This document shows, one piece after another, positions 24,017 through 36,540 of a stretch of DNA of 64,000 nt; the first letter of the stretch is position 1; every line of letters starts with the position of its first letter. The notes under the pieces are model-generated. The model was given only the letters and a program-made list of their open reading frames with translations. It ran no database searches and was not told the origin of the DNA. The position numbers and the translations under genes were made by a program. Source of the stretch: Eutypella sp. D-1 (lineage: Eukaryota > Ascomycota > Sordariomycetes > Xylariales > Diatrypaceae); the NCBI GenBank assembly GCA_023313575.1, contig JAJTTP010000023.1, positions 550,732 through 614,731 of the forward strand, in the 5' to 3' direction.

Positions 24017-25690
24017 GCTGGCGTTGAGGAATGAAGGAGAATGTAATTAATTGATGTGGGCTGACATCTGGCGATTGACGTTACTGCGATTATGGACCTT
24101 ACGTAAAAGAGACTGTTGGGAGTGGTAGAGATAACAAATCTGAGAACCATGCTGGGTCGTTCCCCCTCTTATAAGCCCGAAAATCGCACAAAGCAAGTGT
24201 CACTAACCATAATACATACATGCGTCCTATGAACGGCACTAGGTAGGATCGAACTATTTTCGATGTCATATGTACGACCATTGTGCCTCATTATCATGCC
24301 TTTTCAATGGTAACGGAAGGCTATAAATAGCAGCATCTAAATAGGGGGCTATAGGCCAGCAGGTCCATGAAACAAGATGGACGGCACTCAGCTATGCCTT
24401 TCCTTGCCAAGTCCCAATCACATACGTTTAAGCTATGCCACTTTCCTATTTATTATTTGCCGTTTCGCCACCTTCTTGTGACGGATGAATCGGGTAACAG
24501 CCAGCCTGCTTGAATTTCATCATGAACGGCCCCCGAACATGACCTTGTGGCCGTGGCCCATACATCAGAGCTAATTACTAGGACGACGAATGCTGGAAGT
24601 ATGGTCAATGTTAAAACTATTTGGTCGCTGTAGTAGACATGGCTCGGTTAGGTCGGTAGGTTCTTCATCTATATAATTCTACTACACCTAACGCCCCCCT
24701 GACGCCACTTTCAATGATATGTAGGTTATAAATGTGCTTGGTTGGCGTCACCTCGGTTTCTAGGCTCATACCTTTTTAGGGATCTGCAAAATCGATGTCC
24801 ATCATTCTATCCCAAGCATATGGCATCTAGATAACATTCAATGTTCAGTCATCACATCCTTCAATGAATATTTTATATACCTCAGGTGCAATGACATTAC
24901 ACTCAAAGCCCTAAGATATTGAGAGGGTAGCAGAGGCGGCATTGCACACCCACCCTCGCTTTTACGACTGCCATGGATATATTCCATTCCATCAAGGGAA
25001 CCCAATTCTTTGGAACTCCGGTCTAGTCAAAGGTCCGGTGTGCGACACCGCCGTGACTGGTGAGCAGGAATATGGAAAACAGCGTGGTAAATAAAACTTT
25101 CTAGGATGTGCTTCTAGAGGACTGGAATGGATGGAACGGTGTAGCTACTACTAAGGTGCAACTATACAGTCTATATGGTCTACGGATTATGACAGAAATC
25201 TTCAACCTTCCTCTTGACTCACATCCTTTGCCTTCGGCTTCTTCTTCAGGGGGATTATAATATTGTCATAGATAGAAGGATCACTAAATACATTTGGGGG
25301 CTCCTCTTATGTACTTAGCAAATTTTCGGACCTGGGGTCCCCGGATCCGAACTCTGCCCCCTATTTAGTGTCCCACTTAAAGAGGCTCCGCAACTAGTAA
25401 CTGTATGGAATAGATCATTTGTGTAGGCCGAGTTCAGTCTGGCAAATAGCGGTGGTATTATGAATTGAAGAAGATTTCGTGTCTTCTCAGAAATGTTACT
25501 GCGGCCATCTCGTGACTGGCGATGTCTAGGAATGTATCACTCTATCTCGTACCTTGTTTCTACTCATAGCAAAGACATGGCCAGGTCATTTATACATAGT
25601 AGCCCCCTGACGGCCTACCCAAGAAGCGTAGCATAGCAGATATAGGCAAGTCCAAAAACTGGCGACCGCGCGTACCCAGCGTGATGGATC
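24017..25690. other. Gene-free interval
   Basis: 1.7 kb of normal composition. Short frames only; no RNA gene, repeat or LTR copy recognised. Confidence 0.5.
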
Positions 25691-27350
25691 CTACCGCACA
25701 AGACGAACAGTGTGGCCGACCTCACCCCTCTCGACAGCCTCGAGCCGAGGCAGGACGGTCTCCCAGACCTTCTCGGACAGCTCCTCGACACCGAGATCGG
25801 CATCCACGATCTGGATATCCTCCTCTTCCTGCCTGAACTCACCATTCTCACCACCGTAGTGACCGGGCCCGACGCCGCCAACACCAACTGCCCCACCTCC
25901 GCTATCGCGCCTTCCGCTCTTCAAAGGCGTGCGCGGAGTCTTGGGCGTGGCTCCGGGGACGTTCGGATTACCGGCAGAAAGGGCGTCGTGGCCATTATTG
26001 CTGTTATTCTTAGAAACGGCGCTGCCGAGATCGCCCATGCTGAGGCCCCAGAAGAGGTCGCGAACGCGCCGCTGCATCTCGCCCTTCTCGTAGACCTCGC
26101 CGCCCCAGCCGCCGCGCTGGCGAGCTACCTCCTCGTAAAGGTCGAGGAAGAGGACGACGTCCGGGCGGGGCAGTCCGACCTCCGGCGCTTTCGCCCACGA
26201 TAGGTTGAGCGAAGGGTTCTGCTTCGCTGCGCTGTATACGATGCCGCTGTGGTAGAACCGGTCGCAGATCACCGTGCGACCTGCTGCCAGGTCCGCCTTG
26301 ATCTTCTTGCTGCAAGTGCGTTAGGTACTACGACGAGCCAGGATAATCAGAGGGAGAGGGGAGAGAAGAAGGGAGAGCGGGAATAGGAGTAGATACGTAC
26401 GCTGCCTCCCATCTATTGGCGCTAAATAGGAGATGAATGACATGATCTTCAATCTCAGCCTGGCCCTTAAGATAAGAGTCGATCATCTGACCGATGGGCG
26501 TGCTCCTGTCTAGACGTTTCCTTCACGTTAGCAATTTAACTTATGAATAGCGCAGTGTCATAAATTAGTGTAGAGGTTTTACTGCTGCGCCTTTCCATGT
26601 CCCTTCGCTGTTATCCTCAATGGCAAGAGTTGGCGAGAAGGATTAAACTTGGAAAATGGGCAGACGGGAAACTTGGAACACGAAACAAAGGTAAAAGGAA
26701 AAAAAGATGAGAAGCTTACCAGGAAACCGCATAAACCGCACGTCCCGCCCGCCCTCAACGCACCGGACCTGGAGCAGCTTAGCCTGCGTGGTCTTGCCCG
26801 CGCGATCCATGCCCTCGAAGACGATAAGCGCCCCCCGCACCGGCGGCTTCCTCCTACCTCCGGCTGTATTATCCCCCGCGCTGCTGCTCTCGCCCTCCTT
26901 GCCCTTCCCCTTCGCCGCAGCTTCCGCCGCCGCCGCGGCAGTAGTCGCGAGTGTCGTGGCGAGGTGGCTCCCGCCCGTCTCCTCCACCCCGTCCATACGC
27001 GTCGGCGTCGACGGCGCAGCCCCGGCCCCGGCACCGGTAGACGGCGACGTCGTTGCTGCGGGTGCCGCGGCAGTTCCCTCCGTCTGCGGCGGCGTCTCCT
27101 CTACTACGGCCGCCGCCGCGCTACCCGACCCCGCAGCCGCAGCTACAGCCGCGGCGGCGGCCGCAGCAGCAGCGGTGGTGGTGGCCTGCTCGCCAGCTAC
27201 AGCGGGCGACGGCGTGGTGGGGCGCGAGGTGTCTGCTGGTTCGGTCCGGTCCTGTGGTGGTTGTTGTGGTTGGGTGGGCGAGCTCTGCTGCAGCGCCACG
27301 GCCGAGGAGGCGATCGTCGCCGCGGTCGCGAGGTCGTTGATAGATGCCAT
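25691..27350 (-). CDS. CDC8: Thymidylate kinase (dTMP kinase, CDC8-like), 452 aa with long low-complexity extension
   Basis: Makes dTDP from dTMP with ATP, an essential step in DNA precursor supply. Exons 27350-26720, 26509-26401 and 26309-25691 (minus) join in frame with introns starting GTAAGC and GTACGT. The P-loop is [14 protein letters not shown] (about 176-189). After the first join comes [17 protein letters not shown], the family sequence, then [11 protein letters not shown] and [15 protein letters not shown] with the DR(F/Y) motif. Fungal enzymes are usually near 210-230 aa. Here about 170 Ala/Pro/Thr/Ser-rich residues precede the kinase, and a loop of about 65 residues rich in Ser/Gly/Pro ([16 protein letters not shown]) interrupts the C-terminal part. 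The start at 27350 is the first ATG in the frame; a shorter isoform is possible. Confidence 0.92.
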
Positions 27351-28909
27351 GACCAATTGAAGTGACGCGACGCTTAGCTAAGCTGAACCGGGAAAGGGGA
27401 GAAAGACGGTTTTCTTCCTGTTTGCAGAAGAAAATTGGCTCTGGCTCTGGCGTAGTTAGTTACGATGTGGTGTGGTGTGCTATGCTGCTGGGATGCGGAT
27501 TGCCAGAAACGCCTGGTAGGGGGTCCCGTGTTCTTGTGGTAAGACTCGGTGTAGATAAGTTAAGTACCTAGGTAGGTTATGTATGATCTGGGTATGTAGA
27601 TAATGGTTCTACTCCAGAGCTCGGGCTTGAAGGCGGTGGTATATGGGAAAATGCGGATGCAAGCCCTAGTTACTTGATCGAGACCCCTCGGAAAACTCGA
27701 TGGCAGGACTTGGCCCTATTGTGAGAAGCTCAGGTCTGTTTTCAATGGTTCGAAACTTCGAGTTGTCCAATGCCAATGTTCAATGCCAGAGAACGCCAAA
27801 CTTATTATCGCTAATTGTAGTCACAGGCAACTGATAATTACCCCGACCACCTACATAGATACCTACAGCTATAGCTATCCCCGCAAGTTCAGGTAAGAAG
27901 AAGGGTCCCCATCCATCACCCATCCACCACCCCACACTAAAAAAAAACGATGGGCCGAGTATAAGGCGATCGTACTACACTAAAAAGTGCGGTGCGGAGT
28001 CACGTGAATTGAAAATGGGGGGATAGTCACCTAATGATGCATCACTGTCAAACCCCCCTATTTCAATCCCCAAAGGTTCATTATATTTATATATCGGATC
28101 AAACAGAAAAATAGATAGACAGATGGATAGTTCCTTAGATATAGATAGGTAGATAGGTAGATACATATGTGCCCACACATGAGCCGCGCGCGAACCGATG
28201 CGCAAAGTGAATCAAGGCGGCTCCGAGCGTCTCAGATAAACGCGCCCCTTTGTTGGGGTCTTTCTATTCGAGCCTACCAAGCGCCTTATGTACCCCAGCG
28301 CTTTTAATTGCAGCTTGGGGTCGGTTTCTGCAGACTTTCCAAGCGTCCGGCGCCTAGAGATAGAAGAAAACTTAAGTTTGTTACGGATGCACGTAATATT
28401 ATATTCGATGTGACACTGCATATGCGGACGTCACCGTCATCATGCAATGTGAGAGCGCGAGAGAGATGTTTCAACAACGGTAAAAGAGATTATAAAAATT
28501 CGGCATCCGGGGAGAAGCAGTGGACGCAACGCAACACCAAGCATAATGTCGGTATATACAAAACGCCGCTTTGTAGGCAAACAGAAAGGAAAAGTTCGGC
28601 TTGAATAACTTCAATACAGAAACAAGTTGAATTAAAAAAAAAAACGCCGAGAACTGGTGGCCACCAGTTTTGCAAGCCGAAGAAAGACTATAATCCATGC
28701 ATGCCACCCAACCCGTTCCATCCGTGTCCCATGAAGTTGGGAGAGCCTAAAACTCCTCGAACACCGTCTCCTTCGAACTCCACGCTGTCCGTAATTCCCA
28801 CAGTAGGCAGAAACATCAAGAAGCGAAGTGCAAGCGTTTAATCGTGTTACTCGTGAGTCCTCATCAAGTAGCGTGGCGGGGACATCACCCCGAGTTGTGG
28901 GAGTAATCC
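27351..28909. other. Intergenic: promoter side of CDC8-like gene, with a GATA-type simple repeat
   Basis: 1.56 kb between two minus-strand genes. It holds the upstream region of the kinase gene and a degenerate tetranucleotide repeat around 28111-28164. No gene recognised. Confidence 0.5.
28111..28164. repeat. Imperfect GATA-type microsatellite
   Basis: Repeated ATAG/GTAG units (ATAGATAGAC, ATAGATAGGTAGATAGGTAG) are visible. Ordinary simple repeat. Confidence 0.8.
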
Positions 28910-30428
28910 TCATGAGCACTCGACAACAGTAACAGTGACAGCGTCGGCGGCGGGTGTTTCTCCCTCTTCTTTAATGCTTCCACTTTCCCACACCTCGAAG
29001 CTCTCACCGGTGCCCTCCACCGGTTCGAGAACTGCCGCGCAAGGGGCGGGCTCGCTCGTCTTCTGCATCAGCTCTTCCACCGACTTAGTCTTTTCCTCAG
29101 GGACCAGTTTGGGAACAGCAGGCTTGGCGGTGGGCTGCGGGTCAGATGCGACCTCTTCATGTGGTGTTTGTTTCTGTGCAGGTTGCTGGCGGTCATCCGG
29201 GCCCTCCTCATCGCCGGGGACGATGACAACTGAGGTCTCATCATGGCCTTCCGAGTAGTACTCCCGAACGTCCATCTCACTAAGGGGACTCCGCTCTTTT
29301 TCGACGATCATGTCGTCAGCCGAAGGCCGATTAGCACGCGGCCGCGAGGTTTGGGAAATGTCATCGGCAGGCGGTACGTTCTCCTTGCCCTCAGCGCGCT
29401 CACGCTCACGTCGGGTCTCCGTTTCCTCGTCCGAGCTGATATCCAGGACGCAGGTGCTGTGCTGCAGAAGGTTCGTCATCTCCTGCTCCGGCGTGTCCTC
29501 GTGGATCTGGAAATCCAAGGACGAGAGCTCGGGATCGAAGATATTGCGCAGGTCCTTGGTGGAGTTGGCGACAGATGACGTAGCAGTCAAAGACGCATTG
29601 CGACCCTTGTAACCTGGGATTGTACCCTTGAGAGCCGCATCGAGTGAGAAAGGCGCGGACGACTTGCTGGGAAGTCCGAAGGCGGGAGGGTCGACACGGT
29701 AGTGGCCAGAAGTGCGGCGGCGAGATGAGAGGAGCCCTGACCGCTTGCCGCGAGTGGGTGAGCGGCCAGCTGGCGCAGACAGAGGACTGGACTTGGCAAT
29801 ACTGGTGTTGATCTTGGCGGCAGACGACTTGGGGTTTAGGTGGGACCGCGACCGGGGAGTAGAGGCGGCCTTGGGAGTACTATTCAGTGAGATACTGCTG
29901 GTGGTAGCAGACTTAGTGAGAAAGAAGGATGACGGTTTGACGAAAGAGTCCTTGGATGTGAAGTAGTTGTTCTCGCCACTCTTAGTTCGCTTGGAGAAGA
30001 GCGACGGGTCGACATTCTCGGAATCATCCGTATCCACGAAATCGGAGGCCTTCCGCTTTCCAGGGGAGGTAGAGATCGCTATACGGAAGTTTAGTGAGGT
30101 GCGGCGCAGTCTCGGGGATTGTACAATTGCACGGTATAGCATGTGATTCTTGCTGCGCACATTACAAAATGAAGGCATACATGTCACTTGATGAATGGAC
30201 GGTCTAGGTTATGCGGTGAAGGTGGAACGGAATATCCGTAGGGGCGTAGTAGGCTATCAATGGCGCGATTTGTGTGGTCTGTGTGCAGGTAAAGGTGATG
30301 CGGTGCATAGCGCGCGCATTGGAGCCAGGGTACGATAACTTACAATTCTGTCTGTTCTTCAAACTTGTCAAGGTGTTGAGGCGCACTCCGTCTAAAGGAG
30401 CAAAGGGTTGGCGAGCGACGGCAGCCAT
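28910..30428 (-). CDS. Conserved fungal disordered protein with a KEN box, 417 aa
   Basis: Exons 30428-30344 and 30078-28910 (minus) join in phase 1 through a 265-bp intron (GTAAGT; CACTAAAC branch-like site; acceptor CCGTATAG). The join gives SLKNRQNSISTSPGKRKASDF. The N-terminus MAAVARQPFAPLDGVRL resembles what I recall from uncharacterised proteins of other filamentous fungi. The rest is low in predicted order: Ser/Pro/Arg-rich, a nuclear-localisation-like GKRKASDF, many SP/TP sites (possible CDK targets), an acidic SSDEE patch and a KEN box in EGKENVPP (about 260-262). KEN boxes mark substrates of the anaphase-promoting complex, so a cell-cycle-regulated nuclear protein is a reasonable but unproven guess. 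No enzymatic domain is seen. Confidence 0.82.
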
Positions 30429-33400
30429 TTTGGATTTTGGTACGATGCCGTCGCTAGTAGTAGAAACGTCGGGGAGAAAATGCACGGACGATGCCCAATC
30501 GATAACTGCCCGACTCGGCAACACACTCTACCGCAATCCGAATTGGTTCAATTCAATCCAGTTCAATTGCGAAGAGTTTTAGTTTTCGACGATGACAACA
30601 CACAATTCTTGTCGAGGGACAATTCAATTGTGGGTAATAAAGAAAGATGATGACAATAATAGTAGGGATTAATGATTAATGACCCTGCACGATTAACCCT
30701 GATTACCTAGCTGTTATGGTTCTCGAGTGTTTGTTTATTTTGAATAGCGATTGGGTTTGGTTGGGTTTATTTGAATTAGACTTTTGAAGGAACAATTCAA
30801 GATAAAGGAGGGGAAAAGTGGCGAAGGGGCGTTGGTGTGGGAATCGACAGGTCTTATTGCACTCGAGAATGCGGAGAGAGAAGAAGGGAGAAGAGAGGGG
30901 GGGGCGAACGCGGGCGCGGGCGCGAGGGAGGGTGAGAGGGAGAGATAGATAGGCACACAGCCCAGAACAGAAGACAAGTGCGGATCGTACTTCGTACACA
31001 CTGAACCGATTCCGATAGAGGGTAGAGGATGGTCGCGAAGGGAGAGACCCAAAGAGGAGATGAGGTACACGGTAGAGGCAGATACTACTATGCAGGCAGA
31101 TGTGTGTAGAAAAAGACGTCCACGGGTCCTGGTCTTCTTGGTAGTGGTATGGCGAGCTCTATTGGCTTGTCTTAGAATATGTAGGTCGAGTCGAGTTAAA
31201 GCAGGCCAAGCCGGAATCAGGAAGCGCTGGGGGGATCAAGACGAGCTGGACGCGGGCACCAGAGGCCGATTACGAATTCTGACTGGACGACGAGAGTGGG
31301 TGATGGATGGGCGGATAGTAGCAGATCATGCACCTGGAGGGGGGACCTGGAGACATGCATGCACACACTTTCAACCTGTCTGAAAAAAGAATCGGCGCCG
31401 ACAGGTCTGACAGGTTTGGTTCTGCTTTTTTAGTTTCTGCTTTTTCTGCTTGTTGGCTTGACTTGACAGGATCAGATCGGACCAGGGCTCAAACAGGCAG
31501 GTTTTTAGTTCCAAGGTTGGTTTTGATTTTTGATTTTTTTTAGGCTTTAGCTGCAGGTCCGGCTGACAAGGCGGACAGGCAAGTTAAGAGAAACCTCAAG
31601 GACAGGATGGTTGGACGGGTATATCAGGTATAACAGGATGCGAGATTCAAATAGTACGAGCTTAGAAATGTGGCTAGATTATCTAGATCTACTAGATTTA
31701 TTGCCCACAATGGAATATTGAATGTATGAGCTGGATTGGATTGGATTGCTGAATACCCGACCCGAAGACGCGTTTAATGTTTAAGTTTAATGCGTAGTAC
31801 GTGCTGTACGTGCTATACGTGATGGGAAAGTGGATGCGTGACGGTGCTGGATTGCTGTGTAATTAGATAAGATGAGCTGATTGGACGCGGGCCGGGTTAC
31901 TACGCTCTATGTAATAATTCCAGTAATGGAGCTGGAGTGACCTCGGGATGGGATGGAGAACAGAGAATCCCAGGAAGCCCAGAAATCCCCAATCGGAGAA
32001 AAGGGGGCAATTGGGGTTAGAGAAGAGAACCGAGAGACGTATTCAATGTTTGACCGTGTTTGTCTAGTGGGGGCCACAGTGGGGACGAAGGAAGATCTCA
32101 GATGTACGAAGTAACGAAGTACTTTCTGCTATGTAAGGAGCTTGGGGAGCTATGCATGCACTCAGCCAGGCAAGCCAGGCCAGCCCAGAGGCAGCAAGGA
32201 CCACCCAAGTCAATTCCTTCGTATGCTTCAAATGCTTCCCGTTTTGTACGTTGGGTGGCTTCTAACTAAGCTAGCGCGCATATTCTATAAACGCCGCCTC
32301 CAAGGTTCCGGGCTCTTCGCTTTGAGCCCAGGCTGCTTTTCAATTGAAAGACAGAAAGAGACAGGAGTAAGGAAGGGAGGAGTGAATGAGAATTGGCTGC
32401 ATTGGGGGCAAGCGCCATGCTTGTTTCCAAGGTTAATATACATTCATCCATCTTAAATGTTGGAAAATGCTCAGGTAGGTGCAAGTCCCGAGGTCTTCAT
32501 CAGCTCGATGCAGGATCCGGATGGCAAGTGGCACCAGCCAGCAGTTACTACCTTGTTAGGAGAGGAGAAACACACCGTCCAACTATGGAAGTTACAACTC
32601 GCCAATCATCGCGTCGGGCAATCCAATGAAAGCCACAGATTTCACCGAACCTTGGAAGGCAGTTGCTGGCTGGAGGGGTCAGAGGGAAGGGGCATCATTG
32701 CTCTGCAGTCGTCTGCATGCAGGGCATGCTAGGTAAATTGGGTGGGCCATACGGATAAGAAACCATCCAACCAGATCGCGACAATCGCGTATGCAACTCG
32801 TTAGTGGTGGAACACTTAATGTCTCCACGCGTAAAAGATCGATGCAGGGGGTTCAAGGTTTCCTGCACAGGTGGCCCGGGGGTTTCCACTTTCACACTTC
32901 CTTATCCCAAGTATCTATAGCTCTATCTATAGTATACCTAACTTAGACGGACTACCAAGACTACCTCCCTACTATGTAGGCATACTTGTTCGAACATCTT
33001 GACCTGCCTAGCAGGTCTGGCTAGCATCCTCGCGTCCTACGATAAAGAAGGATCGCCTCCCACCTTCTCCTGCATTATATGTGCCTTGTCTTCTTCTGGG
33101 AACTCGCGGGGGACACGGTGCTGCGGTGTGCCTATTAATAAAAAAAATGGGACACCGTTACCCATCAGTTCAGTTCCTCATCGCGCATGCCCTATCGTGA
33201 GCGACCGGGACGGCAGGGAGGGCACACCGCGACTACATAAGTACTATACGCGCCAAAGACAATTTGACCCAGAGCTTTATTAAGAGCTTGGGCTCCAACC
33301 GCCCATCCATCGTTCGCTCGCGCCACGGCCAATGATGACCTCAACCACTGGTTGCCTGTTTCACTCGCGTCGAAGCGATAGTTATTAGTTCGACTGTAAC

Positions 33401-35184
33401 TAGCGCCGAACACTGCGCAGCTGCGGTCGTGCCTAATTAGTGACTCGGGTACTGTAAGACAAGTGTCTTATGAAGGTCGTGACTACAGGAACGTGTCATA
33501 TAATGAGCCTCCCAACCCGCGTCAATCAATACTCCCCTGATTGAGCTAATGAGTTACTCACGGGTTCTAACGGTGAGAAGGACCACCAGTTCATCCGTTC
33601 GTCTGTCACGAGCGAGTCCCCCGCTTGCAGTGGGCAGTATGAAGGCCGTGCCTTGGTGACTGAGCGGACTAAGGCGGCATAAATATGGATGGATAAGCAA
33701 GGCCGCAGTCGACACGACCGGCCAGGGCGTCTCCTGAGGAGCATTTGGGAAGTGGGTGGACATCAGACGTCACGGATTCCCAGCCTCCTCGAGCCCAGAA
33801 CCATCTTCTCTGGCCGATGCGGGCCCCTTCCGCGAACCGTGTATGGGTCTTCCACGGTTATGTCGCGGGTCGCGACCATTTCCACGTCCACGATCGCGAC
33901 CCAACGCGATAAATCCGATGATCAAGATGACGCGCCTTCTCGAAACTTGTTATAGCGTGGCGAAGTTCAGGGGCGTCATCTTTAGGTGTGTCCTGCATTA
34001 TGCCTGGCTGCGCTGTCATCTGCAATGCTTCCGGCCGATTTTCTCTGCATCCACGTCCAACCACAGTCGACCGGTATACGTCCTATGAGGCGAACACTTC
34101 GAAACAAGCATGAAAAAATTGACCACTTTGTCATCAAGGAACTGAACGGGCGCGCTTCTCGAGTATGATTCGGTTATTACTGATGTTGTGTCGTCTAGAT
34201 GATCGTGGGCTAAGCTCGTGCAACGCCAGACAGAGTGGTATGCCTCCTGGCTCGCCAGCCTAATTTGTGGGTAGAACTGCTCCAAGATATATTTACGCGT
34301 GGTTTGGTCGGCTTCAAGCCCGCCAACAAGCCATTGGTCCTCGTTGGTCCAGATCGAAAGACATTGTGCCCGTAGCCGCCACTTCGCCATCCGCCTCCAC
34401 AAGATACACCGCTCATACGGGCTCGAGAGCCCCCATAACCCAGCCACCTCAGTCCCGAATCATCTGCGTCAGCCTGCTACTGCTGACCGACCCGAGCCTC
34501 ATCCCAGTAGCAGCAGAGAAGGTCTCACATACCGCCAACGGAAACCACACGTGTATGTCGTCATCAGCGGTCACGTCGCCTCATCCCGCTTCCCGGCATT
34601 GCCGAGTCGTAACAGCTCGAGGATGCGTGCCTTCGGCCCGGCTACCATCTTCCGAACGAGCGGCGGTACCTTGCTGAGTGCTCGAATCAAGATGTTAGAA
34701 GATACCGCATATGCGGGCGATTCCACTCTATGATCACGCCTCGTTCTCAGCTTGAATGGGATCGACTCCTCTTGTACCAATTGACATTCCTTGAAACCAC
34801 AGCACATTGGTTTATTTGTACTGTTTGGCTATGTCGCTTAGGTAGGCGATCGGAGGAATGTGTCGTCCAAGAACATAACGCGAATATATCACGTAGCCGC
34901 TATTTTTAGTCGTTACTACGGTACTCAAAATAGAGCGACATGTTATTTGAAATTACAACAGAGATATACGTCTGTCTTCAGGTGGTACCTATGACCGTGC
35001 AATCGTAATTGCACGGAAAATAGCTAGCCACTATGCCCAACCGTATATTGAGCATGGCGGCAAAATGCAAAGTGGCATAAAAATTACATTTCTATGAAGT
35101 TGTCGACTCCACATCAGACAGTGCAGTATACATCATCACGAGCATTCCAGCGTCGAACCATGACCGAGCAAAATCTCGCAAATC
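30429..35184. other. Long interval without a convincing gene
   Basis: 4.75 kb. The first 500 bp hold the upstream region of the KEN-box gene; about 30870-30950 is strongly purine-rich on the plus strand (CT-rich in the sense of that gene), as in fungal promoters. The rest has many short frames with no intron or domain support, apart from one weak minus-strand frame at 34016-34390. No RNA gene found. Confidence 0.45.
34016..34390 (-). CDS. Doubtful hypothetical ORF, 124 aa
   Basis: A minus-strand frame from an ATG at 34390 to TGA. Its amino-acid make-up looks protein-like (SIWTNEDQWLVGGLEA, then ILEQFYPQIRLA, then QFLDDKVVNFF), but no domain is recognised. Neighbouring minus-strand fragments at about 34440-34800 look protein-like too, but stops and shifts separate them. 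It may be a decayed gene or chance. Confidence 0.22.
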   Translation of the reverse strand: MAKWRLRAQCLSIWTNEDQWLVGGLEADQTTRKYILEQFYPQIRLASQEAYHSVWRCTSLAHDHLDDTTSVITESYSRSAPVQFLDDKVVNFFMLVSKCSPHRTYTGRLWLDVDAEKIGRKHCR

Positions 35185-36540
35185 TCAAGGTTTTCCCCGC
35201 CAGGCCTCAGCCAAGAACTCGCGGGGCTGCGTGAACTTGTAGTCCGGAAGAAGCCGGTTCCACTCGTCGGAAATAATCAGGCTTCCCGCCCGGATACCCA
35301 GGGTCATACCCGCGAGCATGCTTCCTGCGAGAATCGTCGCCTGCTCGGGCGGGATGGACGGGTGAACGACGTGGGGCTTCCAGGAGCTCTTGACGATGCC
35401 GGCTTCGAGATCTTCGGTCTTGAGCCTCTCCACCTCGAAGGGTCCCCCTATGATGGAAAAGGGGGTATGTCAGCGAGGTCTGGCGCAATGGGTTTCGTGC
35501 GAAGCAGATTGGCGAGCGATGGGGCGTCGGGGAAGGGGAGGGGGGTTGGTGATTACTTACCACGGATTTCCTCCCCGAGACGGAGCAGCTCCGCGACAGT
35601 CATCTCACAGCCCCTGATACCGCCGACGACGGGCCAGGCGCCCTCGTACTCGACGGCCCGGGCCACGACAGCCGCGAGGTCCTGCGCGGAGGTGAGAGTA
35701 ATGCGGTCGTCGTCGCCTCCGTCCCGCACGATGGCCCGCCGGTTCTGGAAGTCGAACTGCATCTCAAAGGTCGTGACGTGCTTGGCCGATCGGTGCGGGT
35801 GGGTGAAGTAGTTGACGAAGAGCCCCGGCTGGAACAGACAGTACTCGAGAACCTGATTTTGCGACGGTTAGCTGGCCTAGGGATTGGATCCTAGACTGAT
35901 GATGATGCATAGCATCTGGTACTGCGCGCAATTTACCTTGCTGTCCTTGTTCAATGCGGCGAGATACTCGCGGATCTCGATCTTGCCGGCAAAGACATCC
36001 ATGTGGTCGAGACGGGACCTAAAAGATCCCAAGTAAGCTCGTGTGCATGCGTGTTCACCAGATTGCATGGAGGACCTACAGCGCCCATTCGCTCGGAGCG
36101 AAGCGCCTCACGCCCGCGCGAACACAGGCATCGATCAGACCCTTCTGCGCGACGCATCCGCGGTCCGTCTCGGGAGTGATGAAGGAAAGCACGGTATCGA
36201 CTCCCCTCAGTACCTCTGTCATCTGGGCGCCGTTACTATAATCGACCTGGAACCAGGTCAGGTTCGGGGTCGACTCGCGGGTAGTGACGTCCTGTTTCGT
36301 GTTAGCATGCTAGTTCTATTGCTTGACCCTAGAGTAGGAGGTGAGGTCGGCGGGAAGGGGGGACTAGTTCTGTACATTTCGTGACAGGATTACAAGCTCG
36401 TGCTTCTTTGTCTCAACTAGTGCGTCGATGATCTCACGCGCGACTTCTGTTGGGATGTTACTTCATGCTCTGTTCGAGATATACGGAGTGGGGTAGCGTA
36501 ACCTACCGCCAGAACCCCCGGCAATAGCGATCTTAACCAT
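35185..36540 (-). CDS. NmrA-like / isoflavone-reductase-like NAD(P)-binding protein, 317 aa, six exons
   Basis: Atypical short-chain reductase fold that binds NAD(P); members are either reductases or redox-sensing regulators. Exons on the minus strand: 36540-36507, 36446-36376, 36291-36080, 36018-35937, 35852-35561 and 35447-35185. All five introns have GT-AG ends (for example GTAGGT, GTACAG, GTAAAT, GTAAGT). The N-terminus MVKIAIAGGSGEVAREI (Gly-rich loop, residues 7-14) ends a beta strand as in NmrA proteins, and HELVILSRN follows. Later comes RRFAPSEWAL, a family hallmark, then LDHMDVFAGKIEIREYL and YCLFQPGLFVNYF. Length is normal for the family. It is divergent from the Zn2Cys6 gene, which may control it. 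The substrate cannot be told. Confidence 0.88.

Noticed and set aside
26649..27365. Two long plus-strand frames opposite the thymidylate kinase N-terminus
   Set aside because: They are caused by the GC-rich, Ala-coding low-complexity DNA on the minus strand and have Arg/Pro-rich chance composition.
32457..32732. 91-codon plus-strand frame
   Set aside because: Starts at a real ATG but has no recognisable domain or intron support, and overlaps other frames of equal length.
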